A stretch of DNA of 64,000 bases from Rhizobium sp. RU33A (GTDB lineage: Bacteria > Pseudomonadota > Alphaproteobacteria > Rhizobiales > Rhizobiaceae): NCBI RefSeq assembly GCF_900156055.1, contig NZ_FTMQ01000005.1, forward strand, positions 124,001 to 188,000, written 5' to 3'. Under the pieces are notes generated by a model that did not search any database, was not told where the DNA came from, and was given only the letters and a program-made list of their open reading frames with translations. The position numbers were made by a program, and so were the translations under genes. Numbering within the stretch: the stretch's first letter is position 1; each line of letters begins with the position of its first letter. This document shows positions 25,125 through 33,290 of the stretch, piece after piece.

Positions 25125-26432
25125 TCAACTCCCAAGCATAGCCGACAGCTTATAGACTAGGAGGCCGCTGGCAGCCAAGATCGACAGAAAGCCACAAGCG
25201 CCGAGCACGTTCTGAGTCACTGTGTTGCGCATTGCACCCATCTCCTGACCATTGGAAATGATCATCAGCAGGCCCGCCAGGAACGGCGCCACCAAGACCG
25301 TCATAGCTTGGGCAAAGATAATCAGCTGGACTCGAGACCCGGGTGCAAGCGCGACCACCAGAGCGCCAAAGGCGAGTACGCACGCAACCAGAATTTTTGT
25401 CCGCAAGGCATCGAACGAACCGCCCCAGCCTACGCCATCAGACAGCAGCGTCCCGCCCGCGGTTGCATTGGCGAGCATGGACGAGAAGGCGGCAGCGAAG
25501 AAGCCAAGGACAAAGAGTGTGCTGCCCACGGACCCTGCCAACGGTTGAAACACATTGGCAAGCTGCACCAGCGTCTGCACACGCTCCCCCGTATGACCGA
25601 GCACAGCGGCCGCAACCATGATCACGAGGCAGGTCATGATACCTGGCGCAATGATGCCCGGGAGCGTGTCGGTGATAGTCGAGTCCCGGTACTGGTCGGC
25701 GCGTGTCCCCTTGGCGCGCGTAGCGTAGCTTGTGAAGAACGCCGCATTGATGGAGAAGTTTGTCCCAACAAGGGCAATGATCAGGAGCTGCGCGCTTGGG
25801 GGAAAGGTTGGAATGACACCGGCCGCGCTGGCGATCCAATCGGGACGTGCAAGGATGGCACTACAGACAAAGCCGATCGCCATCATCGCGACAAGAGCAA
25901 GCAGTATGCGCTCCACAACTCCGTAGACGTTGCGCATCAGCAGAATAAACCCGACGGCGACGCTGCAAACGAGTGTCCACACGATCGAAGAGCCCCCAAA
26001 AAGCATGGAGAGGGCCAGGCCTGAACCCGCGGCATTTCCGACGGAAAAGCAAAGAGTAATGAAAAAGACGCTGATACCGGCCAGCACTCCGACGGGCTTG
26101 CCCAACGTGTCCTTGATCGTCTGAATCATAGAGCCGCGGGCGATGATGCCGATACGCACGCTCATGTCAGTGAAGGCGATCATCAAGATCGTCGACAAGA
26201 CAATTACCCAGATCAGTGAATAGCCATAGGCGCTGCCAGCTTCCACCGCTGAAGTCAGATTGCCGGGACCAAACTGCCAGGCGCCAGCAACGAAGGCCGG
26301 ACCTATAAGGGCCAGGCGCTCGCTCCAGGTCAAGGCAGACGGTTTCGAATTCTCGACAGTTACGGCGCGCATGGCCGGCAGCACGGAATCATTTTGCTCA
26401 CGCACAGGCGTGTCCTCCTCCTCGAGCCACAT
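25125..26432 (-). CDS. Nramp-fold transporter with altered metal-binding motifs
   Basis: The protein has 435 residues and about eleven membrane segments. LALIGPAFVAGAWQFGPGNL followed by SAVEAGSAYGYSLIWV aligns with the Nramp first segment, but the metal-binding DPGN is GPGN here. The expected MPH of segment six is missing; the region reads VGTNFSINAAFFTSYATRAK. Both metal ligands (Asp and Met) are therefore lost, so manganese/iron uptake is doubtful and an organic or other cation substrate is possible. The start is uncertain: ATG 26432 or GTG 26438 follow a GGGAGG site, and ATG 26471 has none. It lies downstream of a DapA-family aldolase on the same strand (132 bp). Confidence 0.8.
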   Translation of the reverse strand: MWLEEEDTPVREQNDSVLPAMRAVTVENSKPSALTWSERLALIGPAFVAGAWQFGPGNLTSAVEAGSAYGYSLIWVIVLSTILMIAFTDMSVRIGIIARGSMIQTIKDTLGKPVGVLAGISVFFITLCFSVGNAAGSGLALSMLFGGSSIVWTLVCSVAVGFILLMRNVYGVVERILLALVAMMAIGFVCSAILARPDWIASAAGVIPTFPPSAQLLIIALVGTNFSINAAFFTSYATRAKGTRADQYRDSTITDTLPGIIAPGIMTCLVIMVAAAVLGHTGERVQTLVQLANVFQPLAGSVGSTLFVLGFFAAAFSSMLANATAGGTLLSDGVGWGGSFDALRTKILVACVLAFGALVVALAPGSRVQLIIFAQAMTVLVAPFLAGLLMIISNGQEMGAMRNTVTQNVLGACGFLSILAASGLLVYKLSAMLGS

Positions 26433-26564
26433 ACACACTTCGTCCTCCCGAAATGTGCGGCGGCGTGACATCCAACTTGATACAGTTTCTTCACGCTGTG
26501 CGTCGATCCTGCATCAAATGCGGTCGAACTGGCCCCGCGTCGCCAGGAACACGGGGCCGCGTTC

Positions 26565-27512
26565 TTATTCGGCGGCGATCAAGTCCTTGGCTCGACCGAT
26601 CCCGGCAGCTTCAAAGGCGGCGAAGATCTCAGCTTCCGCTTTTTCGCCGAGGTTCTTCAGCGGCTCCCGGATCGTTGCATGGTCGAGCACGCCGCGATGC
26701 ACGAGGCCGAGTTTGAGCGCAACGGTGCCTTCCATATGCGAACCGCGGTGGTAGACGGCACGCGTGATTGGCAACAGACGCTCGAAGATTTCGCGAGCAC
26801 GGGGATAATCTTGTGCCTTGCCGGCTACAATCAGGTCGATGAGAAGCTCTGGAGCGATGTTGCCATATCCAACAAGCAGACCGTCGACATCGAACATGGT
26901 GGGGAGAAGCCACTCGTCATGGCAGCTGAGGATCTGAAGGTTCGGATTTGCCTTCTTGAGCTCAGGAATCTCGACGTACCACCGTTTCATATTGCGCACG
27001 CCGTTCTTGGTCGCGACAACGCCATCCTGCGTAGCGATCGCAAGCTGAGTATCCAGGTCGTAGCTTGCTTTGGTAGCGTCTGGATACTGGAATAGAATGC
27101 ACTGAAGCCCGGATTCCTGCCAGATCGCCTTGTAGCGATCCTGAGGTGCGCCCTTCTGAAAGCCGAAGCGCAGCCAGCCGTGATTGGGATAGACCAGCGC
27201 TCCGGTTGCACCGGCAGCCTTGCACTTCTTCGCTTCTTCGGCTGCGACCTTGGTGCCTTCGCCGGTGATGCCGGCAATGATCGGAACCGCACCATCGACC
27301 GCTTCGACGTAAGTTCTGACGAGCTTCAGGCGCTCTTCCTCGGTCAGGAAGGTGCCCTCCCCAGCGTGACCAAGAATGACCAAACTCTTCACGCCATTCA
27401 TGCTGACCAACCACTTGGCCAAACGGGCATTGGCCGCGTAGTCGACCTCACCGTCGCGGGTGAAAACGGTTACCGGAGCGGGGCTCAGACCTCTTAAATC
27501 CATTGCTTGCAT
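26565..27512 (-). CDS. Dihydrodipicolinate synthase / N-acetylneuraminate lyase family aldolase
   Basis: A 315-residue class I aldolase-type TIM barrel. The GTTGE-like substrate loop reads LGHAGEGTFLT. The Schiff-base lysine is in VVATKNGVRNMKRW, and the conserved Tyr in ILFQYPDATKASYD. DapA itself is about 290 residues and has GIKD around the lysine, so this is a side-branch catabolic lyase or dehydratase, not the lysine-biosynthesis enzyme. It has a strong GGAGGAGA ribosome site. A LacI gene is divergent with a perfect palindrome between, so expression is probably induced by the substrate. Confidence 0.87.
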   Translation of the reverse strand: MQAMDLRGLSPAPVTVFTRDGEVDYAANARLAKWLVSMNGVKSLVILGHAGEGTFLTEEERLKLVRTYVEAVDGAVPIIAGITGEGTKVAAEEAKKCKAAGATGALVYPNHGWLRFGFQKGAPQDRYKAIWQESGLQCILFQYPDATKASYDLDTQLAIATQDGVVATKNGVRNMKRWYVEIPELKKANPNLQILSCHDEWLLPTMFDVDGLLVGYGNIAPELLIDLIVAGKAQDYPRAREIFERLLPITRAVYHRGSHMEGTVALKLGLVHRGVLDHATIREPLKNLGEKAEAEIFAAFEAAGIGRAKDLIAAE

Positions 27513-27571
27513 CGAACATCTCCTCCTGTCGTGCTCGCTGCCTCTACCGAAACAGCGTAGGGATCGTTAGC

Positions 27572-27583
27572 GGGAACGTTCCC
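27572..27583. promoter_or_regulatory. Palindromic LacI-family operator candidate
   Basis: GGGAACGTTCCC is a perfect 12-bp palindrome centred on CG, the usual symmetry of LacI/GalR operators. It extends to AG-N-core-N-CT. It lies 60 bp upstream of the aldolase start and 79 bp upstream of the LacI start, well placed to control both. Confidence 0.65.
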
Positions 27584-27662
27584 ACTATCGTTTTCAAATG
27601 TGTTGGAGTCAATCCCCTTTTTGGTGCATGGTCAGGGTTCAGAATATTGATCGGTGCCGGTG

Positions 27663-28709
27663 ATGAGCGAAATGGAAACGAACACGGACGAGGCGAGCCG
27701 CCAGACGCGGGTGACGATAATCGACGTCGCTTTGGCTGCAGGGGTATCGAAGTCAACAGTATCGCGCATACTCGACGAACGGCTGCCGCGCTCGGACAAC
27801 GAGACAGCGCGCCGGGTGCGAAAAATTGCCGAAGACATGGGCTATGTACGCGATGTGTCCGCCGCAAGTCTGCGGCGTGGTAGCACACAGACAATCGGAG
27901 TCATCGTGCCTCGGCTGACGGATACCGTCATGGCCATGCTTTACGAAGCGCTGGCGAAAGCATGTAGCCGCAACGGCCGGTTTGCCATCGTGGCGACGAC
28001 AGACGATCAACCCAATGCAGATCGTCTGGCAGCCGAATCGCTTCTGAAGCGGGGCGTAGACGGACTGATCCTTTCGACGGCCCGAGAAGGCGACCATTTT
28101 GCCGATACGTTGGTGGAGCGGGGCATTCCCTTCGTCTTGGCCCTGCGGACCGATGGCAGGAATCTTTCGGCCATCGGCGACGACCGGCTGGGCGGCTATC
28201 TGGCAACACGGCATTTGCTCGATCTTGGACATCGCAAGATCGGCGTGATTGCAGGCCCGTCCTATGCCTCCAGTGCCCGCCGGCGCATCGAAGGTTATCG
28301 CCACGCATTCGACGAGGCCGGTCTCGCAGTCCACCCGGATTGGATAGTACCTTCAACCTTCGGCTTAGATGCAGGAGCCGACGCTGCCGAAAAGTTGATG
28401 CAACTGATGGATAGGCCATCGGCAATATTCGCCGTCAACGACAATACGGCGATCGGAGCCCTATCAAGCTTATCGCGCCTGGGTCTTTCAGTTCCGGATG
28501 ATGTGTCGGTGGTCGGCTATAACGACATACCAATCGTCAGCCATCTGCCGACCCCGCTGACAACCGTGCGTGTACCTTTCGAACAAATCGCCTCTAATGC
28601 GCTCGACTTGCTGACAAATGGAGCCGCCTCTGCGGAGGACAGAATTCGCTTGTCAGCTCCGACCCTTATCCCACGTAAATCAACCTCCCGCGTCGGACTT
28701 CAGTCCTGA
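27663..28709 (+). CDS. LacI/GalR family transcriptional regulator
   Basis: This 348-residue regulator has an N-terminal helix-turn-helix at about residues 15-70 (VTIIDVALAAGVSKSTVSRI) and hinge, then a periplasmic-binding-like ligand domain (TQTIGVIVPRLTDTVMAMLY, IGVIAGPSYASSARRRIEGY, SAIFAVNDNTAIGALSSL, SVVGYNDIPIVSHLPTPLTT). Starts at 27654 (GTG), 27663 and 27672 (ATG) are all possible and none has a clear ribosome site. Divergence from the aldolase/Nramp-like pair and the shared palindrome point to repression of that pair until a sugar-acid-like ligand appears. Confidence 0.9.
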   Translation: MSEMETNTDEASRQTRVTIIDVALAAGVSKSTVSRILDERLPRSDNETARRVRKIAEDMGYVRDVSAASLRRGSTQTIGVIVPRLTDTVMAMLYEALAKACSRNGRFAIVATTDDQPNADRLAAESLLKRGVDGLILSTAREGDHFADTLVERGIPFVLALRTDGRNLSAIGDDRLGGYLATRHLLDLGHRKIGVIAGPSYASSARRRIEGYRHAFDEAGLAVHPDWIVPSTFGLDAGADAAEKLMQLMDRPSAIFAVNDNTAIGALSSLSRLGLSVPDDVSVVGYNDIPIVSHLPTPLTTVRVPFEQIASNALDLLTNGAASAEDRIRLSAPTLIPRKSTSRVGLQS

Positions 28710-28861
28710 TCAACACGCAGTGTATCCGCTAAGTATCGACGACGGCGAAGCGGTTACTCGGTAAAGGCTCTTGACAGGAATCGAACCAGCGTTCAGCCAC
28801 GCTAATGGCCACTTGCAATGTGTTTCAGCCACCTGAGCACATGGGAAGGACGGGGTACACT

Positions 28862-29548
28862 TCAAAAGCGGACACCCGTCTGGTCCATCAAGCCGTTTGC
28901 CGTGACCCGCTGCTCCTCAGGATACGGCGGCCGCTTGGCGCTGGGACGCTCACTGAAGCGATAGAACCATGCATAAAGTCTAGCGCATTCGGAAGGGATG
29001 GGTACGGAGTAGAAATCTCTCGCATACTGCAGAGTCGCCATCGCCACGCAGTCGGCCAGCGTGACGGACCCACTGGCAAGAAACCCCTCTTCGCTCATCA
29101 AGTTCTCGATGATCCGCAGTTGCGCAAAATACCGGGCAGCGCAGATCTCTGCGACCTCCTGGCTCGATCGCGCCACGCCTTTTGCGAGCGCACTGCCGTG
29201 GCGCGCCCAAAGGCCGAAGAAGGTAAGGGCCTCATCGAAAATGTGAACGAATTGGCGAACCTTGGCCCGTTCCGCTGGTGTGCTTCCTCGCATGTCCGGA
29301 AAACGGATCCGGTCCTCAATAAATTCGAGGATCGCAAGCGACTGCCCCACCACGGTACCATCGGCATCCCTTAGGATGGGGAGAGATCCCATGGGGGTGA
29401 GAGCCCTGATTTCAGGCGGCGGTGTGTTCGCACGCCTGTCCGGCTCCGCATAAAATGTCACGGCGACACCCTCAGGCTGCTTTTCGGCCAGGTAGATATT
29501 CACCCTTTGCGGATAGGGCCCGAAGGCGAAATTGAAGATTTCGATCAC
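28862..29548 (-). CDS. Glutathione S-transferase family protein
   Basis: The product has 228 residues. The thioredoxin-like N-terminal domain (about 1-85) contains TPMGSLPILRDADGTVVGQS, giving the cis-Pro and the Ser that bind glutathione, and residues 95-210 form the all-helical domain with ASGSVTLADCVAMATLQYAR. The start is GTG with an AAGGGA site. It presumably conjugates or reduces an electrophile with glutathione in the cytoplasm. The 152-bp gap to the convergent LacI gene shows no clear terminator and no gene. Confidence 0.85.
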   Translation of the reverse strand: MIEIFNFAFGPYPQRVNIYLAEKQPEGVAVTFYAEPDRRANTPPPEIRALTPMGSLPILRDADGTVVGQSLAILEFIEDRIRFPDMRGSTPAERAKVRQFVHIFDEALTFFGLWARHGSALAKGVARSSQEVAEICAARYFAQLRIIENLMSEEGFLASGSVTLADCVAMATLQYARDFYSVPIPSECARLYAWFYRFSERPSAKRPPYPEEQRVTANGLMDQTGVRF

Positions 29549-29587
29549 GGCTGATCCCTTCTGATCGACAGGGCGTTCTGCGGAGCA

Positions 29588-30265
29588 TCAGGCGGTCATG
29601 ACCCAGCCGCGAAACGAAAGAGCGGCGTAGAACAGGTTTGGTTGCTTAAAGCCCGCGTCTTGAAAGCACGCTTCTTCCTGATGTGGCGAAAGCAGTGGCA
29701 GACGCTCGGCCATAGCCTTCGCCGACGCTGCGGCCTGACCAGGCTCCGAATTCGCGCCTGCGGCAAATGTCGCAGATCGCCCCAACCAGAGATGCGCTTG
29801 TCCACCGATCTCAGTGTGATGGGCGGCAACGAAAACACCGTCCGGCTTTAGACGCCTGTGGATTTCCCGCAGCGTCTCCAGCCGCTCGTCCCAGTCGAGG
29901 AAGTGCAGTGTCAGCAGGCACACTGCCCCGTCGAAAGGACCAGCAGGTGCATCCACCACTGTCCCGTGAATAAGATCTGTTCGCTCGGCGCAAGGTGATG
30001 TCGTTTGGCGGGCGATGTCGAGCATGGCGGGCGAGGGATCGACGCCGGTAAATCTCCAGTGGGGCCGCGTCTCCGCCATGGCCCTGATCTCCAGGCCGCC
30101 GCCTGCACCCACGACCAGCACATCCGCAGCGCCCGGCGCCTGTTCGGCAAGAAGCAGCGCCGCCATTTTGTGAAGGTCTGCGAGCCCTGGCACCTTGCGC
30201 GGAGTTTCGCGGACATAGGCGCTCACGGCCGCCGGATCTGAGAAGGGACTACGATTGCCGCTCAT
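29588..30265 (-). CDS. SAM-dependent methyltransferase
   Basis: A 225-residue class I methyltransferase. Motif I is VLVVGAGGGLEIRAMAE, the acidic residue binding the SAM ribose is in FTGVDPSPAMLDIAR, and DGAVCLLTLHFLDWDERLET is the later family motif. The methyl acceptor is unknown. The ATG at 30265 replaces a TTG two codons upstream. It is divergent from an Rrf2 regulator with two TTGTATCA repeats between, so it is the likely regulated gene, together with the GST 39 bp downstream. Confidence 0.85.
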   Translation of the reverse strand: MSGNRSPFSDPAAVSAYVRETPRKVPGLADLHKMAALLLAEQAPGAADVLVVGAGGGLEIRAMAETRPHWRFTGVDPSPAMLDIARQTTSPCAERTDLIHGTVVDAPAGPFDGAVCLLTLHFLDWDERLETLREIHRRLKPDGVFVAAHHTEIGGQAHLWLGRSATFAAGANSEPGQAAASAKAMAERLPLLSPHQEEACFQDAGFKQPNLFYAALSFRGWVMTA

Positions 30266-30278
30266 GACCAACCTTCTT

Positions 30279-30323
30279 TTGTATCAGTTGAAGGTGCGTA
30301 ACATGGTTTGGCTTCTTGTATCA
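30279..30323. promoter_or_regulatory. Two TTGTATCA repeats between methyltransferase and Rrf2 genes
   Basis: TTGTATCA occurs at 30279-30286 and 30316-30323, each preceded by CTTCTT-like sequence, 37 bp apart. The second lies in CTTG-TAT-CAAG, an imperfect palindrome. This is a plausible operator pair for the Rrf2 regulator. Confidence 0.45.
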
Positions 30324-30376
30324 AGTGATGCTACATGATTGGTGAGGGCATAAAGCCGCATGAACCGGGGCAGGCA

Positions 30377-30847
30377 ATGAACAAGGATACGAGACTGTCT
30401 GACGTGCTTCATGTGCTGCTGCACATGGCGCAGGTGAAGGAGCCTCTGACATCGGAGGTTCTGGCGCGAAGCATGGGCACCAACCCGGCCGTGTTCCGCA
30501 GGACGATGGCAGGCTTGCGTCGCGCGGGCCACGTCATCTCGGGCAAGGGGCATGGCGGGGGCTGGCAACTCGCTCGGCCCCTTAAGGACGTCACGCTCTT
30601 AGCCATTTATGAAGCGCTGGAGCGGCCGACGCTGTTTGCCGTCGGCTCGCGTGGCAGGCATCCGGAATGCAAGATCGAAGAGTCCGTTAATTCAGCGCTG
30701 GCGGAGACGATGCAGCAGGCGGAAAGCCTGCTGCTGGAGCGGTTTAGCCAAGTGACGCTCGATCAATTGATGCCGTCGCAGACAAAAGCGTTATCGCAGA
30801 CTTGCGGAAGCGCCTTGCCCGCGGCGCCGCGCCGAACGGGGGGCTGA
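30377..30847 (+). CDS. Rrf2 family transcriptional regulator without an obvious Fe-S cluster site
   Basis: The 156-residue product has the Rrf2 winged helix (LSDVLHVLLHMAQVKEPLTS, NPAVFRRTMAGLRRAGHVIS, GKGHGGGWQLARPLKDVTLL). The three clustered cysteines that hold the Fe-S cluster in IscR/NsrR are absent: only CKIEE and QTCGS cysteines remain, far apart. It resembles the YwnA-like, cluster-free branch. I chose ATG 30377 over the longer frame from 30335 because family proteins begin here. It probably represses the divergent methyltransferase/GST pair. Confidence 0.85.
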   Translation: MNKDTRLSDVLHVLLHMAQVKEPLTSEVLARSMGTNPAVFRRTMAGLRRAGHVISGKGHGGGWQLARPLKDVTLLAIYEALERPTLFAVGSRGRHPECKIEESVNSALAETMQQAESLLLERFSQVTLDQLMPSQTKALSQTCGSALPAAPRRTGG

Positions 30848-30921
30848 GTGAGCACAGCTCGTTTGCGTCCACCACGGGCCTGCCGCTAATGCGCGGCAAG
30901 CGGGGCTGAGGTGCAAGGATG

Positions 30922-31653
30922 TCACGCACTGGCTGTCGGTCGAACGACGATGTCGCTCGTGTCCACCCCATCAGGCTGGCCGATCACATGCATGATGGCC
31001 GCGGCAATCGCCTCGGGATTCAAGGCGATCTGCCGATAACTTTCCATGACCTGCGCCGCCACTGGGTCGGTGATCGTGTTGGCCAGTTCGGATTCCACCA
31101 CGCCCAGGTAAATGCAGGTGACACGCAGCTTATCGTTCTCCTGGCCCAGTCCGTCCGAGATCGCCCGAACCGCATACTTTGTTGCGCAATACACCGCCGC
31201 CGTCGGCGAGACGGCAAGGCCGCCGATCGAGGAGATATTGATGATCTGGCCGGATCTCTGCCTGGTCATCACGGGCAGCACGGCTGCAATGCCATGGAGG
31301 ACGCCCTTGATGTTGACGTCAATCATTCGGCCCCACTCGTCCACCTTCAACGAGGCCATGGGCGACAGTGGCATGATGCCGGCATTGTTGATGATCACGT
31401 CAATCCGGCCGAATTCCTTGACGGCCGCATCCGCGAATGACTGGAGGCTTTCGCGGGAGGTGACATCGAGGCTTCTGTAGACCGCCCTGCCCCCGGCAGC
31501 TAAAATTTCCTGGGCAAGCGCATTGAGGCGATCCGTTCGTCTTGCCCCGAGCACAACGGCAGCCCCGGCATCGGCGAGGGCGCGCGAGGTCGCTTCGCCG
31601 ATCCCGCTGCTGGCTCCGGTAATCAGGACGATCTTGTTTTCGATGTTCGTCAT
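30922..31653 (-). CDS. Short-chain dehydrogenase/reductase (SDR)
   Basis: A classical 243-residue SDR: cofactor motif [12 protein letters not shown] in VIINNAGIMPLS, catalytic Ser in NISSIGG and YCATK active-site Tyr/Lys. GARRTDR after the second strand suggests NADP preference. It is similar in sequence to the SDR at 32.3 kb (both have the SSIxG and SDGL segments), so the two are probably paralogs. It is the last gene after the flavin reductase on the same strand, 51 bp apart, and has a GGAAAA ribosome site. Confidence 0.9.
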   Translation of the reverse strand: MTNIENKIVLITGASSGIGEATSRALADAGAAVVLGARRTDRLNALAQEILAAGGRAVYRSLDVTSRESLQSFADAAVKEFGRIDVIINNAGIMPLSPMASLKVDEWGRMIDVNIKGVLHGIAAVLPVMTRQRSGQIINISSIGGLAVSPTAAVYCATKYAVRAISDGLGQENDKLRVTCIYLGVVESELANTITDPVAAQVMESYRQIALNPEAIAAAIMHVIGQPDGVDTSDIVVRPTASA

Positions 31654-31704
31654 CGGGTTTTCCTTCCATGGTGGTCAAATGGGGCAACACATTCCGCACG
31701 TTGC

Positions 31705-32253
31705 TCACGGCAGGTGACGCCACTTGATCATGCGGTGTTTAAGGTCGAGCGTGCCGTTGTCGACGGCGAAGGTTCCGTCCCCGCGATGGTGCAGGGTTCG
31801 CCGTTCCGTCCGGCTTTCGTTGAGCCAGATCCTCTTCGCTTCGAGGATGAAGAGGTTGCAGGGCTCGCGGAGCCTGTCATCGACGACGAGGCATTCGATG
31901 TTGGCCAGGCAATCCTCGAGAAGCGGAGCGGAGACCTTCTCCGCGGGCCTGGTCTTCAGGTCAAACCTTTCGAACTTGTCGACATCAGCGCCGGAGCAGT
32001 TTCCGACATCGACAACGGTTTCGGCCAGATCCAGTCCGGGCACGGCGATCACGCATTCACCGGTCCTGCGGAGCGCTTGATAGCTGTGATCCCAAGGGCC
32101 GATCACACAGCCTATGAGCGGCGGATCGTGCTGGATCATCATGTGAAAGCCCATAGTCATGACGTTCGACTTGCCGTTGTCGCGAGTCGACACCATCACG
32201 ATCGGGCCGGGTTCGAGCAGGCGATAGGCCTGCGATGCGGGTAGTTCCTTCAT
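31705..32253 (-). CDS. Flavin reductase-like, FMN-binding protein
   Basis: The product is 182 residues long. The split-barrel FMN-binding fold of the flavin-reductase family is visible: PGPIVMVSTRDNGKSNVMTM, GCVIGPWDHSYQALRRTGEC, DVGNCSGADVDKFERFDL. Such proteins use NAD(P)H to reduce flavin for partner oxygenases or act directly as reductases. An AGGAG site precedes the ATG. It sits between two SDR genes on the same strand; no oxygenase is nearby. Confidence 0.82.
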   Translation of the reverse strand: MKELPASQAYRLLEPGPIVMVSTRDNGKSNVMTMGFHMMIQHDPPLIGCVIGPWDHSYQALRRTGECVIAVPGLDLAETVVDVGNCSGADVDKFERFDLKTRPAEKVSAPLLEDCLANIECLVVDDRLREPCNLFILEAKRIWLNESRTERRTLHHRGDGTFAVDNGTLDLKHRMIKWRHLP

Positions 32254-32267
32254 CTGGATCTCCTAAA

Positions 32268-32292
32268 GGCCCCCTGCGCAACGGCAGGGGCC
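32268..32292 (-). terminator. Hairpin between SDR and flavin reductase genes
   Basis: On the minus strand GGCCCCTGC pairs with GCAGGGGGCC (one bulged C), followed by TTTAGGAG, where the T run meets the ribosome site of the flavin reductase. It may be a partial terminator or attenuator inside the gene set. Confidence 0.5.
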
Positions 32293-32306
32293 AAAAGGAC
32301 GGTGCC

Positions 32307-33059
32307 TCACCAGCCCTGCTCAACGGGCAGGACGAAGAGCTCCGCCACATCGACATGCGCCGGCGCCTGTGCGGCAAAGACGATCGTGTCGCCAATGTCC
32401 TCACCCTGGAGAAAAGTCATCTGGCCGGCGAGGTCGTCCATCTGCTGGCGGTAGCCGGGATCGGTGATGTGATCGTAAAGCTCGGTGGCGACAGCACCCG
32501 GCTGGATGCAGGTGACCCGGATATTGTGCTTCGGCCCCACCTCCATGCGCAGGCCGTCCGAAAAGGCGGCGACGGCATGTTTGGTGGCGCAATAGACCGA
32601 CAGACCCTTGAAGACCTTGCGCCCGGCAATCGAGGACATGTTGAAGACATGGCCCGAATGCTGCTTTATCATCTGCGGCAGGACGGCGGCCGTCGTGTTG
32701 AAGAGGCCCTTCACGTTCACATCCACCATCCGGTGCCACTCATCGACCTTGAACTGGTCGATATCGGAGAGCGGCATCAGGCCGGCATTGTTGACGAGGA
32801 TGTCGATCGCACCGTGGCTCTCGACAAGCGTCTTGACGCAGGCTTCAACCGAAACCGGGTCGACTACGTCCATCTGCAGGACAAGGGCCTCACCGCCATT
32901 GGCTTCGATCTGCTGCTTGAGATCCTCAAGCTTTTCGGTGCGGCGGGCGGCGATGCCGACCTTGGCTCCGGCCTCCGCGAACTTGGCTGCGGTGGCGGCA
33001 CCGATACCGCTCGACGCGCCGGTGACGAGTGCAATCTTTCCATTGAGGTTAGTCATCAT
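32307..33059 (-). CDS. Short-chain dehydrogenase/reductase (SDR)
   Basis: A 250-residue SDR with [20 protein letters not shown], Ser in NMSSIAG and YCATK; ARRTEK suggests NADP. It is closest in the window to the SDR at 30.9 kb. AAGGAG sits five bases before the ATG at 33059, which decides the start over a GTG at 33065. The C-terminus contains a membrane-free SDR tail ([20 protein letters not shown]). The substrate is unknown. A 231-bp gap to the upstream hydrolase gene may hold its own promoter; I see no motif there. Confidence 0.9.
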   Translation of the reverse strand: MMTNLNGKIALVTGASSGIGAATAAKFAEAGAKVGIAARRTEKLEDLKQQIEANGGEALVLQMDVVDPVSVEACVKTLVESHGAIDILVNNAGLMPLSDIDQFKVDEWHRMVDVNVKGLFNTTAAVLPQMIKQHSGHVFNMSSIAGRKVFKGLSVYCATKHAVAAFSDGLRMEVGPKHNIRVTCIQPGAVATELYDHITDPGYRQQMDDLAGQMTFLQGEDIGDTIVFAAQAPAHVDVAELFVLPVEQGW

Positions 33060-33290
33060 CTTCACTCCTTGTCTTGGCCACCGATTGGGCGGCAGTTGTG
33101 TGCTGACAGGGAGGAAGATGGGGCGGATGGCGGCAGCAATCTCTCGGGCTTTTGCTCCACCTGTTGGGATCTTGCGCTAAAGTTCGCGAGCGTCAGGATG
33201 GGTCCGGCATGTCAGCCTGAGGAAAGGGCAATAAGGGCGTGCAGGCCCGCAACCGCAAAGGCTGCGATTCGCCACACCTTGGAAAAAATT

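Noticed and set aside
28771-28812. GGTTCGATTCC-like sequence on the minus strand, resembling a tRNA T-loop
   Set aside because: The flanking bases do not form a T-stem (a T-T clash breaks it) and no acceptor or anticodon arm could be found nearby.
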